A stretch of DNA of 64,000 nt from Bacillus sp. BHET2. Its GTDB lineage: Bacteria; Bacillota; Bacilli; Bacillales; Bacillaceae_B. Position 1 is the stretch's first letter. Each line of letters begins with the position of its first letter. The stretch spans positions 557,781-621,780 of the forward strand of contig NZ_VCQN01000002.1 in assembly GCF_005938125.1 (NCBI RefSeq). Reading direction: 5' to 3'. The notes beneath the pieces were generated by a model, which saw only the letters and a program-made list of their open reading frames with translations, did not search any database and had not been told where the DNA came from. Below are positions 38,339 to 48,104 of the stretch, piece after piece. Position numbers and translations under genes: made by a program.

Positions 38339-39274
38339 TTGAACTATATTCGTATGTGCTTACTCTTATTAGTCATTTTCACATTGTCAGCTTGCGGGAC
38401 CACATCCCAACAAGATGAGGATACCAATCAAGATACTTTAGAAATATACACCACTGTGTATCCATTAGAAGATTTCACGAAAAAAATCGGTGGAGACTAT
38501 GTTGATGTTGAAAGCATCTATCCTCCAGGTGCAGATGAACACACGTTTGAACCTTCTCAAAAAGATATGATCAAGATGGCTAATGGAGATGTCTTCTTTT
38601 ACGTTGGGATGGGGCTTGAAGGCTTCGTGGAAGGGTCTAAATCGATTTTAGAGAACGAAGATGTTACCGTCGTTCCTACCAGTAAAGGAATCGACCTGAA
38701 GCCAAGTGGGGAAAGTTCTAATGAGCATGACCACGATGATGGGCACAACCATGACGTAGATCCCCATATTTGGCTAGACCCAATATACTCCAAAGAAATG
38801 GCGAAAAACATTGCCAACACTCTTTCGAACGAAATGCCCGAGCACAAAAAAGAGTTCCAAGCGAACCTTGAAACCTTGATGAAAGAGTTAGATTCATTAG
38901 ACAAGGAATTTAAAAACATGGCTGATCATGCACCCAAGAAAACATTCTTCGTATCCCACTCAGCATACAGCTATTGGGAAGAACGCTACGGACTTCATCA
39001 AGAAGCCATAGCAGGATTGAATACTGCCGATGAGCCTTCTCAACAAGAGTTAAAGAAAATCATCGAAAAAGGGAAAAAGGACAATGTACATTACATCCTC
39101 TTTGAACAAAACGTCTCCTCACGTCTGACAGAAGTCGTCCAAAATGAATTGGGAGCGAAATCACTCACCCTTCATAATCTATCTGTCCTGACAGCAGATG
39201 ACCGAAACAAAGAAGAAGACTACTTTTCATTGATGAAGAGAAACATTGAAACGTTAAAAAAAGCATTACAATAG
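38339..39274 (+). CDS. znuA: zinc-binding lipoprotein of an ABC importer (ZnuA/AdcA type)
   Basis: The 311-residue precursor begins at TTG 38339, 7 nt after AAAAGGAGG. It has a lipoprotein signal with lipobox LSACG and cluster A-I fold motifs (YPLEDFTKKIGGD, VDPHIWLDP, FFVSHSAYSYW). A His/Asp-rich loop (EHDHDDGHNHDVDPH) is typical of zinc-specific binding proteins. With the Zur box this points to zinc uptake rather than manganese. No ATPase or permease gene is adjacent, so it is an orphan binding protein. Confidence 0.88.
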   Translation: MNYIRMCLLLLVIFTLSACGTTSQQDEDTNQDTLEIYTTVYPLEDFTKKIGGDYVDVESIYPPGADEHTFEPSQKDMIKMANGDVFFYVGMGLEGFVEGSKSILENEDVTVVPTSKGIDLKPSGESSNEHDHDDGHNHDVDPHIWLDPIYSKEMAKNIANTLSNEMPEHKKEFQANLETLMKELDSLDKEFKNMADHAPKKTFFVSHSAYSYWEERYGLHQEAIAGLNTADEPSQQELKKIIEKGKKDNVHYILFEQNVSSRLTEVVQNELGAKSLTLHNLSVLTADDRNKEEDYFSLMKRNIETLKKALQ

Positions 39275-39283
39275 GATAGTTGA

Positions 39284-39318
39284 AAAGAGCAGCCTCCCGT
39301 GGCTGCTCTTTTTTTTCG
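39284..39318 (+). terminator. terminator of the zinc-binding lipoprotein gene
   Basis: AAAGAGCAGCC and GGCTGCTCTTT form an 11-bp perfect stem with a 6-nt loop, followed by TTTTTTT. Confidence 0.92.
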
Positions 39319-39494
39319 AATAGGAGTTCGAATCCGGGAATGGTCTCGTTTATTTTTAAAACCAGACCACTTCTTTTCAAAAATCAGGATTTATTTTCAA
39401 TTCTGACCTATTAGTTTTCAAAACCTAAAGATGTGCCTCCTGGAAGGACAGATTCACCGATCCTGACTCAGTATTGGTCCTCTCTGAATGGAGA

Positions 39495-39590
39495 TATTAT
39501 CGACTTCATCTTACATATTATCGACTTCCATTCATTTATTATCGACTTTTCAATTATATTATCGACTTTGACTACTATATTATCGACTCC
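39495..39590. repeat. intergenic array C: five 21-bp units
   Basis: The core TATTATCGACTT recurs with its C-G-A-C at 39501, 39522, 39543, 39563 and 39584, spacings of 21, 21, 20 and 21 bp. The last copy ends CGACTCC. Variable bases between cores are A/T-rich. It lies 176 bp past the zinc-lipoprotein terminator and 108 bp before ythA. The rest of the 420-bp gap shows no gene. Confidence 0.9.
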
Positions 39591-39697
39591 ACCATATCAG
39601 CCTACTGATCTCCTCCTATCATCAAAAAACATGAATATTATTTTCCATTAAGTGGACAATAAGGAAATGTTAAAGACCAGTAAGGGAGAAATGAAAA

Positions 39698-41056
39698 ATG
39701 GATGATTTAGTCATTGCTCGTTCCATGTTTGGTATTACAATGGGGTTTCATATCATTTTTGCCACCCTTGGAGTGGGTATTCCGTTAATGATCCTTGTTG
39801 CAGAAATCATGTTTCAACGGACGAATGATCTCGATTATTCTGTGATGGCGAAGCGGTGGACAAAGGCGTTTGCTGTGCTGTTAGGGGTAGGGATTCCAAC
39901 AGGAACGATTGCAGGTGTTCAATTGTCGCTCTTATGGCCAGGATTTATGGAGGTCATCGGGCGGGTAATGGCATTACCGTTTCAAATTGAAATCTATGCC
40001 TTCTTTGTGGAAGCATTATTTATGTCCATTTATGTCTATGCCGCGAATCGCATCGCACCATGGATGAGAATTATAAGTCTTATACTAGTTGCTATTGGCG
40101 GTCTCGCTTCTGCGGTATTGATCACCAATGTACATGCATTCGAAGGGACTCCTGCGGGGTTTGAAATCGTGAACGGGGAGATTACGAATGTCGATCCGTG
40201 GAAGGCATTCTTTAATCCAAGCTTTTTCGTCACCGCCGGACACGTTGCATTATCTGCTTATGTAGTGGGATCGTTTACGATTGCCACCGTTTCTGCTTTT
40301 AAAATGCTGAGGTCTTCCTATGGTTCACGAATCTATGCCTTCCACCGGAAATCACTCATGATTTGCTTACTAGTCGGAGGTGTCTTCGCATTCTTCACAG
40401 CGATCAATGGGCATGAATCTGCTCAGAAGCTTCATGAGTATCAACCTGAGAAGTTAGCGGCAGCTGAAGGATTATTTGAAACCCAGACTCATGCGCCGCT
40501 CTCTATAGGAGGATTCACCGACCCCGTTGAACAAGAAGTGAAGTGGGGTCTTGAAGTCCCTTGGGCACTCAGTTTTCTGGCCGGAAACAGCTTCGATACA
40601 GAAGTGATCGGTTTAAATGACTTCCCAGAAGAGTATTGGCCACCACTATTCGTCCATACATTATTCAACGCGATGGTCGGGATCGGGTCACTTCTCATTT
40701 TACTTGCACTCGTCGCCTATGTATGGAACAAGTTACTGAAGAAGGACCGGTTCCCAAAATGGTTAATGTGGGCTTTCGTTGCAGGAGGTCCCCTATCGAT
40801 CATGGCCATTGAATTTGGTTGGATTTTCGCTTGTACCGGACGTCAGCCCTGGACAATTTACCGGATTCTCAGTACGGAAGACTCGGTAACCACTTCAGGT
40901 AACTTAGCTACTCTTTTCGTCCTATTCGTCTCTGTATATGCGATATTAGCTGTTTCCGTTGTTCTGGTTCTCTTGTATTATTTCAAGCGGAATCCCCCTG
41001 AAAAGGATATCAACAAAGCTGAGCAAAAGGACAAAGACATTCCTCTATCCACGTAA
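39698..41056 (+). CDS. ythA: cytochrome bd-type oxidase subunit I (YthA/CydA)
   Basis: The 452-residue CydA-family subunit has nine hydrophobic segments. The first helix includes FGITMGFHIIFATLGVGIP with the haem-ligand His; GHESAQKLHEYQPEKLAAAEG is the quinol-loop region and GRQPWTIYRIL the conserved GRQPW motif. It is the YthA or cyanide-insensitive type, with a short Q-loop. It accepts electrons from menaquinol, whose synthesis genes lie 2-10 kb downstream. GGGAGAAATG precedes the start. Confidence 0.94.
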   Translation: MDDLVIARSMFGITMGFHIIFATLGVGIPLMILVAEIMFQRTNDLDYSVMAKRWTKAFAVLLGVGIPTGTIAGVQLSLLWPGFMEVIGRVMALPFQIEIYAFFVEALFMSIYVYAANRIAPWMRIISLILVAIGGLASAVLITNVHAFEGTPAGFEIVNGEITNVDPWKAFFNPSFFVTAGHVALSAYVVGSFTIATVSAFKMLRSSYGSRIYAFHRKSLMICLLVGGVFAFFTAINGHESAQKLHEYQPEKLAAAEGLFETQTHAPLSIGGFTDPVEQEVKWGLEVPWALSFLAGNSFDTEVIGLNDFPEEYWPPLFVHTLFNAMVGIGSLLILLALVAYVWNKLLKKDRFPKWLMWAFVAGGPLSIMAIEFGWIFACTGRQPWTIYRILSTEDSVTTSGNLATLFVLFVSVYAILAVSVVLVLLYYFKRNPPEKDINKAEQKDKDIPLST

Positions 41057-41080
41057 CCTGAAAGAATTGGAAGTGAAGAT

Positions 41081-42112
41081 ATGACACAAGCATTGATTGC
41101 CATAACGATATTGTGGGGATTCGTCTTTATTTATGCCGTCATGGCAACGATGGATTTCGGTGCCGGCTTCTGGTCGATGATCTATATCAATCATGACAAA
41201 ACGAAAGCGACCAATATTGCCAACCGCTATCTTTCTCCTACTTGGGAGGTAACGAATACATTCATCGTAGCCCTCGTTGTTGCCGTGTACAGTATGTTCC
41301 CAGGTGCCGCGTACTCCTTGGGAACCGTATTGCTCGTTCCCGGAAGCCTGATTTTACTGCTGTTGGCTCTTCGGAGTGCCTTTCTTGTCTTCTCTCACGT
41401 AGCAGATGACTACAGGAAACCGCTGACTTACGTAACAGGAATCACCGGATTATTGATTCCTGGCTTACTCATCAGTGTGCTGCCGATTTCCCATGGACCT
41501 TATATTGATTTCGAAAATGGTCAAACCCTTCTCCTTGGGAAATTGTTTTCAAGTCCGCATGAGTTTGCATTCTTTGGATTTGCCGTTGCTAGCACCTTGT
41601 TCCTATCATCCTTACTTCTAGCTGATTACTCCAAAACTTCAAAGGAATTTGAAGCCTTTAAAGTGTATCGGAGGGATGCATTGATCATCGGTCCGATTTC
41701 AGTTGTGATGGCGTTCCTCATTATGTTAACCATGAAAAATGAGGCTTCATGGATATATGACCGAATGATGGAAGACCGAACGATACTCTTGGTTTCCCTC
41801 CTCGGATTCTTGGTCGCCGGGGGGGCATTATTTCTCCCGACTAATAAAGAGGGGATGAAAGGTATGCCCCGTGTGGCGGTCATCGCTGTCACGTTTCAAT
41901 ATGTACTAGCAAGCTATGTATACGGGAAAGCCCACTTACCCTATATCATCTATCCGGAGGTGACGATCCAGTCAGGTTTTACGGATCCCAACTCGTTTAA
42001 GGCCGTATTTATAACCTATATTGTCGGATTCATCATACTGTTTCCCGGGTTTGTGTACTTTTGGAGTTTGTTTATGAATGATAAACGATATTTGAGGCAG
42101 AAAAGTGAATGA
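41081..42112 (+). CDS. ythB: cytochrome bd-type oxidase subunit II (YthB/CydB)
   Basis: The 343-residue subunit has about eight membrane helices and the CydB signature WGFVFIYAVMATMDFGAGFW at the N-terminus. It lies 24 bp after ythA and forms the heterodimer. B. subtilis places ythAB at this same map location. A terminator follows within 10 bp. Confidence 0.94.
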   Translation: MTQALIAITILWGFVFIYAVMATMDFGAGFWSMIYINHDKTKATNIANRYLSPTWEVTNTFIVALVVAVYSMFPGAAYSLGTVLLVPGSLILLLLALRSAFLVFSHVADDYRKPLTYVTGITGLLIPGLLISVLPISHGPYIDFENGQTLLLGKLFSSPHEFAFFGFAVASTLFLSSLLLADYSKTSKEFEAFKVYRRDALIIGPISVVMAFLIMLTMKNEASWIYDRMMEDRTILLVSLLGFLVAGGALFLPTNKEGMKGMPRVAVIAVTFQYVLASYVYGKAHLPYIIYPEVTIQSGFTDPNSFKAVFITYIVGFIILFPGFVYFWSLFMNDKRYLRQKSE

Positions 42113-42119
42113 CTGCACC

Positions 42120-42149
42120 GTAGCTCCGATACTCTCGGAGCTTTTTTTC
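42120..42149 (+). terminator. ythB terminator
   Basis: AGCTCCGA and TCGGAGCT form an 8-bp stem with a 5-nt loop, followed by seven T. Confidence 0.9.
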
Positions 42150-42236
42150 TACGTTCCGTATAGATCAATCATTTGCTTATCTATTCCCCCACCCTTACAC
42201 TAACGTTAGAATTTAGATAGGAAAGGATGATTCAAA

Positions 42237-42959
42237 ATGGCACAATCGATTAAAGGTAAAATCGCATATATCACGGGGGCTGCCCGGGGAATCGGAAAGG
42301 CAACGGCATTGGAGCTCGCACGTGAAGGAGTTCATGTCGGGTTGATCGCACGTACTGGGAGCACCCTGGAACAAGTGGCAGAGGAAGCCAGATCTCTCGG
42401 GGTGAAAGCCAGTGTGGCTGTTGCTGATATCTCAGATATGGAGCAGGTGGAAAAAGCCATTTCGAAACTGCAAAATGAACTTGGTCCAACCGATATCCTG
42501 ATCAATAATGCAGGTATTGGAACGTACGGCTCTTTTCTGGAAATAGATCCTGCAGATTGGAAGAGAACCTTTGAAGTCAACGTATTTGGTACGTATCATG
42601 TGACGCGTGCCGTTCTGCCTCAACTTATCGAGAAAAACCGCGGAGACATCATCACTATTTCATCCAGCAGCGGATTGAAAGGTACGGCAAAAAGCACAGC
42701 TTACAGTGGATCAAAATTTGCCGTTCAAGGGATGACAGAGGCGTTGATGCAGGAAGTTCGTCCACACAATATCCGTGTCATGACTCTGAATCCGAGCCTC
42801 GTAGCAACGGATCTTACCTTTGGGGATAAGCTCGATGAAGCGGACAAAGAAAAATACATGCAACCGGAGGATTTAGCGGAACATATGGTTTCTCAGCTGA
42901 AATTACACCCTCGCATCTTTATCAAGCAGTCTCTTCAGTGGGCGACGAATCCATTTTAA
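42237..42959 (+). CDS. short-chain dehydrogenase (FabG-like)
   Basis: The 240-residue classical SDR has TGAARGIG near residue 14, NNAG, catalytic Ser in ISSSSG, and YSGSK with Tyr and Lys. It resembles 3-ketoacyl-ACP reductase-like enzymes, but it stands alone with its own terminator, so a specific substrate cannot be given. AAAGGATG precedes the ATG. Confidence 0.82.
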   Translation: MAQSIKGKIAYITGAARGIGKATALELAREGVHVGLIARTGSTLEQVAEEARSLGVKASVAVADISDMEQVEKAISKLQNELGPTDILINNAGIGTYGSFLEIDPADWKRTFEVNVFGTYHVTRAVLPQLIEKNRGDIITISSSSGLKGTAKSTAYSGSKFAVQGMTEALMQEVRPHNIRVMTLNPSLVATDLTFGDKLDEADKEKYMQPEDLAEHMVSQLKLHPRIFIKQSLQWATNPF

Positions 42960-42967
42960 TAAACAAA

Positions 42968-43000
42968 AGGAAAAGCTCAGATTCAGCTCTGAGCTTTTTC
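42968..43000 (+). terminator. terminator of the SDR gene
   Basis: AAAAGCTCAGA and TCTGAGCTTTTT pair around a short loop and are followed by CTTTT. The convergent VOC gene may also use it. Confidence 0.85.
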
Positions 43001-43015
43001 TTTTCAACCTTATTT

Positions 43016-43387
43016 TCATCTGTGTTGATCTACAAGAATCGGATTGCCATCAGGATCTTCAATCGTGAAACTTGCAGGACCTTCGCTTGATTCATCTGCT
43101 TCAGACACTATTTTTACTCCTTGTTCTTTTAGCTGTTTTTGAAGGTCCCGAATGTCCGTAAATGAATCAAGATTTTCGGCATTTTGATTCCAACCTGGAT
43201 TAAAGGTCAGGATATTCTTTTCAAACATTCCCTCAAACAGACCAATTACAGTACTTTCATTCTTCATGATCAGCCACTTTTGGGAAATGTCCCCTCCCAA
43301 CGTGTGAAATCCGAGTCTTTCGTAAAATGCTTTTGATTTATTAATGTCTTTAACACTTAAGCTTACAGAGAATGCACCTAGTTTCAT
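43016..43387 (-). CDS. VOC (glyoxalase/dioxygenase) family protein
   Basis: The 123-residue protein has the paired beta-alpha-beta-beta-beta modules of the vicinal-oxygen-chelate fold: SVSLSVKDINKSKAFYERLGF at the start and SFTIEDPDGNPILVDQHR at the end. No resistance or metabolic function can be named. GGAGG lies before the ATG. Confidence 0.82.
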   Translation of the reverse strand: MKLGAFSVSLSVKDINKSKAFYERLGFHTLGGDISQKWLIMKNESTVIGLFEGMFEKNILTFNPGWNQNAENLDSFTDIRDLQKQLKEQGVKIVSEADESSEGPASFTIEDPDGNPILVDQHR

Positions 43388-43540
43388 ATTTCCTCCTTAT
43401 AAAAATAGACTAATGAAGCTTTATTTATTGTTAAGTATAGTGCCGGATTTGGAAAAATACAACATTCCTCATTCTTCTTCATTCATGGACGGAACCTGCT
43501 TATTTGTTCGTTCGATTAATATTTTTTTGATTGTGGGTAA

Positions 43541-44653
43541 TTACTGGTTAAACACTTCTTTACCAATTGTCACTTCACTCAACCGTTTTCTATTCAACTC
43601 AACACCTATGCCCGGATCATCCAAACGATCAGCAACCCCATTTTTCACAACGATAGGGGAAGTAATGATATCTTCATCCCAGTATTTCGAAGATGAAGAA
43701 ATATCCCCGGGAATCGTGAATCCATCGAGAGTGGCCAGGGCTAGATTATGAGCCCTGGAAACCCCAAATTCAATCATGCCCCCACACCATACTTTGATTT
43801 GATTCTCCCGGCACAACCGGTAGATTTCCAATGCACTTGTGTAACCTCCGACTCTGCCAAGCTTGATATTGACAACTCCGCAGCTATTTAAATAGATGGC
43901 ACTCCTCATATCATGAGAGGTTATGATACTTTCATCCAAACAAATAGGAGTCGACAACTCTTTTTGCAAAAGGGAGTGTTCTACTAAATCGTCAACTCCC
44001 AAAGGCTGTTCGATCATCTCCAGACCAAACTCATCCAGTGCTTTAAGCCGGCTTTTATCATCAAGTGAATAAGCTGAGTTCGCATCTGCCAGAAGAGAAA
44101 GTTTTGGAAAACAACTCCGCAATTCCTTTACAATCTCTACATCCGCTCCTGGAGAGATTTTCACCTTTATTCGCTGGTACCCTTCTTCCACCAGATATTC
44201 AGCTTGTCGGACCATTTCTTGTAACGAATTCGCCCCAACAACTGCTCCAGCAAGAATTTTTGTCCGGGTACCCCCTATCATCTTCCATAATGGTGCGTTC
44301 TGCTGTCTCGCGTATAGATCCCATAAAGCCATTTCAAGTGCAGCCTTAGCCATAGCATTTCCACGTACGCCTTCGAATCGCTTCCCAATGTCTTCAGGAT
44401 GCTGAAATGGTTCCTTGTTCATCAGAGGAATCAATACGTCCTTCAGAATATGATAGGATGTCTTCACTGTTTCTTCTGTATACCAGGGGCTGGAAAACGC
44501 AACCCCTTCTCCCAATCCAATCAATCCGTCGGTATCTTGAACCTCAACAATGATCCCTTCCCGTTTTTCAACGGTTTGCAGATGGGTAACAAAGGGCTTT
44601 TTCAATGGCATCGATATGATATGAAGCGTAATGGATTTAATCTTCATCGGCAT
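43541..44653 (-). CDS. menC: o-succinylbenzoate synthase
   Basis: The 370-residue enolase-superfamily enzyme carries the catalytic Lys pair region (RIKVKISPGAD and MIEQPLGVDD, LDESI, KLGRVGGYTSA). MenC dehydrates SHCHC to o-succinylbenzoate in menaquinone synthesis. Its start overlaps the 3' end of menE by 17 bp, so the two are coupled. No hairpin terminator was recognised downstream. Confidence 0.93.
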   Translation of the reverse strand: MPMKIKSITLHIISMPLKKPFVTHLQTVEKREGIIVEVQDTDGLIGLGEGVAFSSPWYTEETVKTSYHILKDVLIPLMNKEPFQHPEDIGKRFEGVRGNAMAKAALEMALWDLYARQQNAPLWKMIGGTRTKILAGAVVGANSLQEMVRQAEYLVEEGYQRIKVKISPGADVEIVKELRSCFPKLSLLADANSAYSLDDKSRLKALDEFGLEMIEQPLGVDDLVEHSLLQKELSTPICLDESIITSHDMRSAIYLNSCGVVNIKLGRVGGYTSALEIYRLCRENQIKVWCGGMIEFGVSRAHNLALATLDGFTIPGDISSSSKYWDEDIITSPIVVKNGVADRLDDPGIGVELNRKRLSEVTIGKEVFNQ

Positions 44654-46142
44654 ACAGTCCTTTTTCCCACTGATCCCTGAGCACTCTTCTCAGCAGCTTA
44701 TTAGAAGCATTTCGAGGTAACTCACCTACAAATATTATTTTTTTCGGCTGTTTATATGATGCTAGATGATCGGAGCAGTAATGTACTATCTCTTTTTTTG
44801 TAAGACACTCTTTCCTAATGATAAACGCACAGGGAATTTGCCCCCATGTGCTATCTGGAATTCCCACCACGCCGGCATCCTCTATCCCGTCACAGCCTAA
44901 TAGCACACTTTCGATTTCCGCGGGATATACGTTTTCCCCACCTGAAATGATGAGATCTGAACGACGGTCTAATACAAATAGAAACCCTTCTTCATCTACG
45001 TAACCAATATCCCCTGTATGGAACCAACCTTCTTCAAAGCTCTTCTCGTTGGCTTCCTCTCTTCTGTGATAACCGGCTGTCACATTCGGGCCTTTTACAA
45101 GTATTTCCCCTTCTTGATTTGGACTTTCTACCCCGTCTTCAGTTTGAATCTTTAATTCAGAAGGAAAGAGCGGTTTCCCTGCCGAACCCAGCTTCGACAT
45201 ACTGTATTCAGGAGATAACGTCACAATTTGAGAAGCCGTTTCCGTCATGCCATATGTTTGAAATACCGGTACTCCGTGTTCCTTGCACGCCTGAAGTAGT
45301 GGGAGAGGGGCGGGCCCTCCTCCCAACAACATACATCGGAAGTCCGGGTGATAGGATTTGTCCCCCACGCCCTTCATCAATCGTTGAAGCATATTGCTCA
45401 CAACAGACATGATGGTGACCTTTCCCCTCATAAGCTCCTGATTGATTTCTTCTACGTCAAAGGTTTCAAACAGTCTGACGTTCATTCCGTAAATGACGCT
45501 TCTCATCAGGATCGAATAGCCACTTATATGAAAGAGGGGAACCGAACAAAGCCATGTATCATTTTCACTTATCCCGAGATTCAAAGAAGATCCAATCGCA
45601 CTCCACCAATGATTCCCGTACGATTGAAGAACTCCTTTCGGGGCTCCGGTTGTACCTGATGTGTACATGACCGAGCATGCTTGGTCTAACTGAAAATGAT
45701 CCTTCACCGAAAATTGTGTTGGGATTGATTGAAACAATCGAGAGAAGGAGACTCCTTCCACCTCTTCCCCTAAAAAAGATAGCTTGTCCTCAAACTCATC
45801 ATCATAGATGACGGCCCTCAACTCCATATCCTGTATTTGAAACGATAGTTCCTTTGAACTGAGTTTGTTATTTAATAATACTGTTGTGATTCCTAGTTGT
45901 TGAATGGCATGAACAACCAGCACAGACTCTATTTTATTTTTGATCATGAGTCCTATGAAGGGTTGTGCCGTTGATTTCATGACTGTATGAAGCTGTTCCG
46001 CTATATGGATCGCTTTCTCCCACAGGTCTTTGAAGGTATATTCCACATCACCCGAACTTACAGCCATCCTGTCCGGAGTTAAAAATGCTCGTTGTTTTAG
46101 CCAATTCGGCAGTTGCTGTGTAGTCATCCTGTCATTCTTCAT
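44637..46142 (-). CDS. menE: o-succinylbenzoate-CoA ligase
   Basis: The 501-residue acyl-CoA synthetase has the AMP-binding motif YTSGTTGAPKG (about residues 175-185), YGMTET, and the C-terminal hinge DRRSDLIISGGENV. It activates o-succinylbenzoate with CoA for MenB. The start is uncertain: the first ATG touches AAAGGA, while the ATG five codons later aligns better with B. subtilis MenE. It heads a menEC transcript separated from menB by a terminator and array D. Confidence 0.94.
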   Translation of the reverse strand: MKNDRMTTQQLPNWLKQRAFLTPDRMAVSSGDVEYTFKDLWEKAIHIAEQLHTVMKSTAQPFIGLMIKNKIESVLVVHAIQQLGITTVLLNNKLSSKELSFQIQDMELRAVIYDDEFEDKLSFLGEEVEGVSFSRLFQSIPTQFSVKDHFQLDQACSVMYTSGTTGAPKGVLQSYGNHWWSAIGSSLNLGISENDTWLCSVPLFHISGYSILMRSVIYGMNVRLFETFDVEEINQELMRGKVTIMSVVSNMLQRLMKGVGDKSYHPDFRCMLLGGGPAPLPLLQACKEHGVPVFQTYGMTETASQIVTLSPEYSMSKLGSAGKPLFPSELKIQTEDGVESPNQEGEILVKGPNVTAGYHRREEANEKSFEEGWFHTGDIGYVDEEGFLFVLDRRSDLIISGGENVYPAEIESVLLGCDGIEDAGVVGIPDSTWGQIPCAFIIRKECLTKKEIVHYCSDHLASYKQPKKIIFVGELPRNASNKLLRRVLRDQWEKGLYADED

Positions 46143-46268
46143 TCCTTTCTTGTTTGTACTCTTCTTTCAAGGGACTATGCGTGCTTTTTCCACCGGTTAG
46201 CATGAAAATTTCCTTAAATACTGTAAAATCCTTTTTGAGATCGAAACAAAATCCCTACTAATACATCG

Positions 46269-46369
46269 GTATTGGGCCACTTTTGCACTTTATCGGGCCA
46301 CTTTCATGCTTTATCGGGCCACTTTTGCACTTTATTGGGCCACTTTCATGCTTTATCGGGCCCACCTGG
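46269..46369. repeat. intergenic array D: five 21-bp units
   Basis: The core TATCGGGCCACTTT (or TATTGGGCCACTTT) has its GGGCC at 46274, 46295, 46316, 46337 and 46358, exactly 21 bp apart. The variable part alternates TTGCACTT and CATGCTT, giving a 42-bp higher-order period. The last copy degenerates after GGGCC. It lies between the menB terminator (46416-46453) and the menE start; the rest of this 319-bp gap shows no gene. Confidence 0.92.
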
Positions 46370-46415
46370 TGAATAACGATCCTGTCTACCCTTCAACTCA
46401 TACCCTTTCGTTATT

Positions 46416-46453
46416 TAAAAAAGCCTGATGAATCCACAAAGATTCATCAGGCC
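46416..46453 (-). terminator. menB terminator
   Basis: GCCTGATGAATC and GATTCATCAGGC form a 12-bp perfect stem with a 6-nt loop, with a T run on the minus strand, just after the menB stop. Confidence 0.92.
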
Positions 46454-46461
46454 ACCTTAAA

Positions 46462-47280
46462 TCAAGGGAAACGAGGGAATTGTCCAAAGTCCGGTTTACG
46501 CTTTTCTTTAAATGCGTCACGGCCTTCCTTGGCTTCATCCGTTGTGTAGTAAAGAAGTGTAGCGTCACCTGCAAGTTGTTGCAGACCCGCTAATCCATCT
46601 GTATCCGCATTGAATGATGCTTTTAAGAAACGGAGGGCAGTTGGACTGTTCTGAAGCATTTCTGAAGCCCACTGAACTGTTTCTGCCTCAAGCTGCTCAT
46701 AAGGAACCACTGTATTGACAAGCCCCATTTCAAGCGCTTCTTGAGCATTATACTGACGGCACAGGTACCAGATTTCTTTCGCTTTCTTATGACCGATGAT
46801 TCGGGCAAGGTATCCTGCACCGTATCCAGCGTCAAAGCTTCCTACTTTAGGACCTGTTTGTCCGAAGATCGCATTATCAGCCGCGATTGTCAGGTCACAT
46901 ACGACGTGAAGAACATGTCCTCCACCGATGGCATATCCTGCAACCATCGCGATAACAGGTTTAGGGATCACACGGATTAAACGTTGTAAGTCCAATACAT
47001 TCAGGCGAGGAATTTCATCTTCCCCTACATAGCCACCATGTCCACGAACTCGTTGGTCCCCACCGGAACAGAATGCTTTCTCTCCTGCACCTGTTAAAAC
47101 GATGACACCCACCTTGGAATCATCGCGTGCATAAGCAAATGCGTCGATTAATTCCATTACGGTTTTCGGACGAAACGCATTTCGGACTTCTGGTCGATTG
47201 ATCGTGATCTTTGCAATTCCATTGTATGTTTCATACAAAATATCTTCGTAGTTTCTTTCTGAAATCCATTCAAAAGCCAT
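46462..47280 (-). CDS. menB: 1,4-dihydroxy-2-naphthoyl-CoA synthase
   Basis: The 272-residue crotonase-fold MenB has the oxyanion-hole motif [30 protein letters not shown] and [10 protein letters not shown], all diagnostic. It cyclises o-succinylbenzoyl-CoA. AAAGGAGG lies upstream of the ATG, and the gene is 14 bp after menH. It ends the menFDHB transcript. Confidence 0.97.
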   Translation of the reverse strand: MAFEWISERNYEDILYETYNGIAKITINRPEVRNAFRPKTVMELIDAFAYARDDSKVGVIVLTGAGEKAFCSGGDQRVRGHGGYVGEDEIPRLNVLDLQRLIRVIPKPVIAMVAGYAIGGGHVLHVVCDLTIAADNAIFGQTGPKVGSFDAGYGAGYLARIIGHKKAKEIWYLCRQYNAQEALEMGLVNTVVPYEQLEAETVQWASEMLQNSPTALRFLKASFNADTDGLAGLQQLAGDATLLYYTTDEAKEGRDAFKEKRKPDFGQFPRFP

Positions 47281-47294
47281 TGTATCTTCCTCCT

Positions 47295-48104
47295 TTATGT
47301 AATTAACAGTAGATCCTCTATTATTGTACCAAACTTTCGCGGTTCTTCCACATGAATTGCATGACCTGTGTTAGAAAATGTCTCGATTTGAAATGTAGGA
47401 TTGCGCTTCTTCATTTCCTCCGCTATAAAAACAAACTTTTTGTCCAGTTCCCCAACGAGCAAATGGACAGGTAAGCTAAGCTCTTCAAGCTTGCTCCATA
47501 AAGACTCCTGTGCGCCTGTACCCATCCCCTTTAGGCTGTTGGATAAGCCCAGGGGAGATTGACTCAAGCGTTGTTCCCGTATCTCTGCACGCTCATCTTC
47601 TGAAAGTCTTGTCTGAGAGGCAAACAGCGGAACACCTTCCCAATAGTCGACGAAAGCTTCAATTCCTTCTCTCTCAATTCTTTCGGCTAGAGCCTTATCT
47701 TTAGAAGAGCGCTCCACCCTTTCATCATCTGTTTTCAACCCTGGAGAAGCACTCTCAAGAATCAGTGCCCCGACCTTTTGAGGATGCATCAAGGTGAAAT
47801 GCAAAGCTGTACGGCCCCCCATGGAATATCCGATCAACTGCGCCTGTATTACTTCAAGGCGGTTTAAAATGGTGTTTATGTCATGAGATACCTGTTCCAT
47901 CGTATACCTTGCACAATCTACAGGGGAGTCAGTACGGCCGTGACCAATCAGATCAATGGAGATGCAACGATAATTGGAAGATAATCGATCGGTGACCCTT
48001 GTCCAAGTCGTCGTATCCCCTGTGAAGCCGTGAAGAAAAACCAAGGGCTTTCCTTGTCCTTTCACTTCTACGAAATAATGGATATCATTCACTAAAAGAA
48101 TCAA
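47295..48104 (-). CDS. menH: SHCHC synthase MenH (alpha/beta hydrolase)
   Basis: The roughly 269-residue alpha/beta hydrolase has [10 protein letters not shown], the nucleophile elbow GYSMGG, and the C-terminal His (NTGHAIHVE). MenH eliminates pyruvate from SEPHCHC. TTG 48104, 6 nt after AAGGGTG, is the likely start and overlaps the menD end by 20 bp; a GTG 12 bases further in is the alternative. Confidence 0.92.
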   Translation of the reverse strand: MILLVNDIHYFVEVKGQGKPLVFLHGFTGDTTTWTRVTDRLSSNYRCISIDLIGHGRTDSPVDCARYTMEQVSHDINTILNRLEVIQAQLIGYSMGGRTALHFTLMHPQKVGALILESASPGLKTDDERVERSSKDKALAERIEREGIEAFVDYWEGVPLFASQTRLSEDERAEIREQRLSQSPLGLSNSLKGMGTGAQESLWSKLEELSLPVHLLVGELDKKFVFIAEEMKKRNPTFQIETFSNTGHAIHVEEPRKFGTIIEDLLLIT

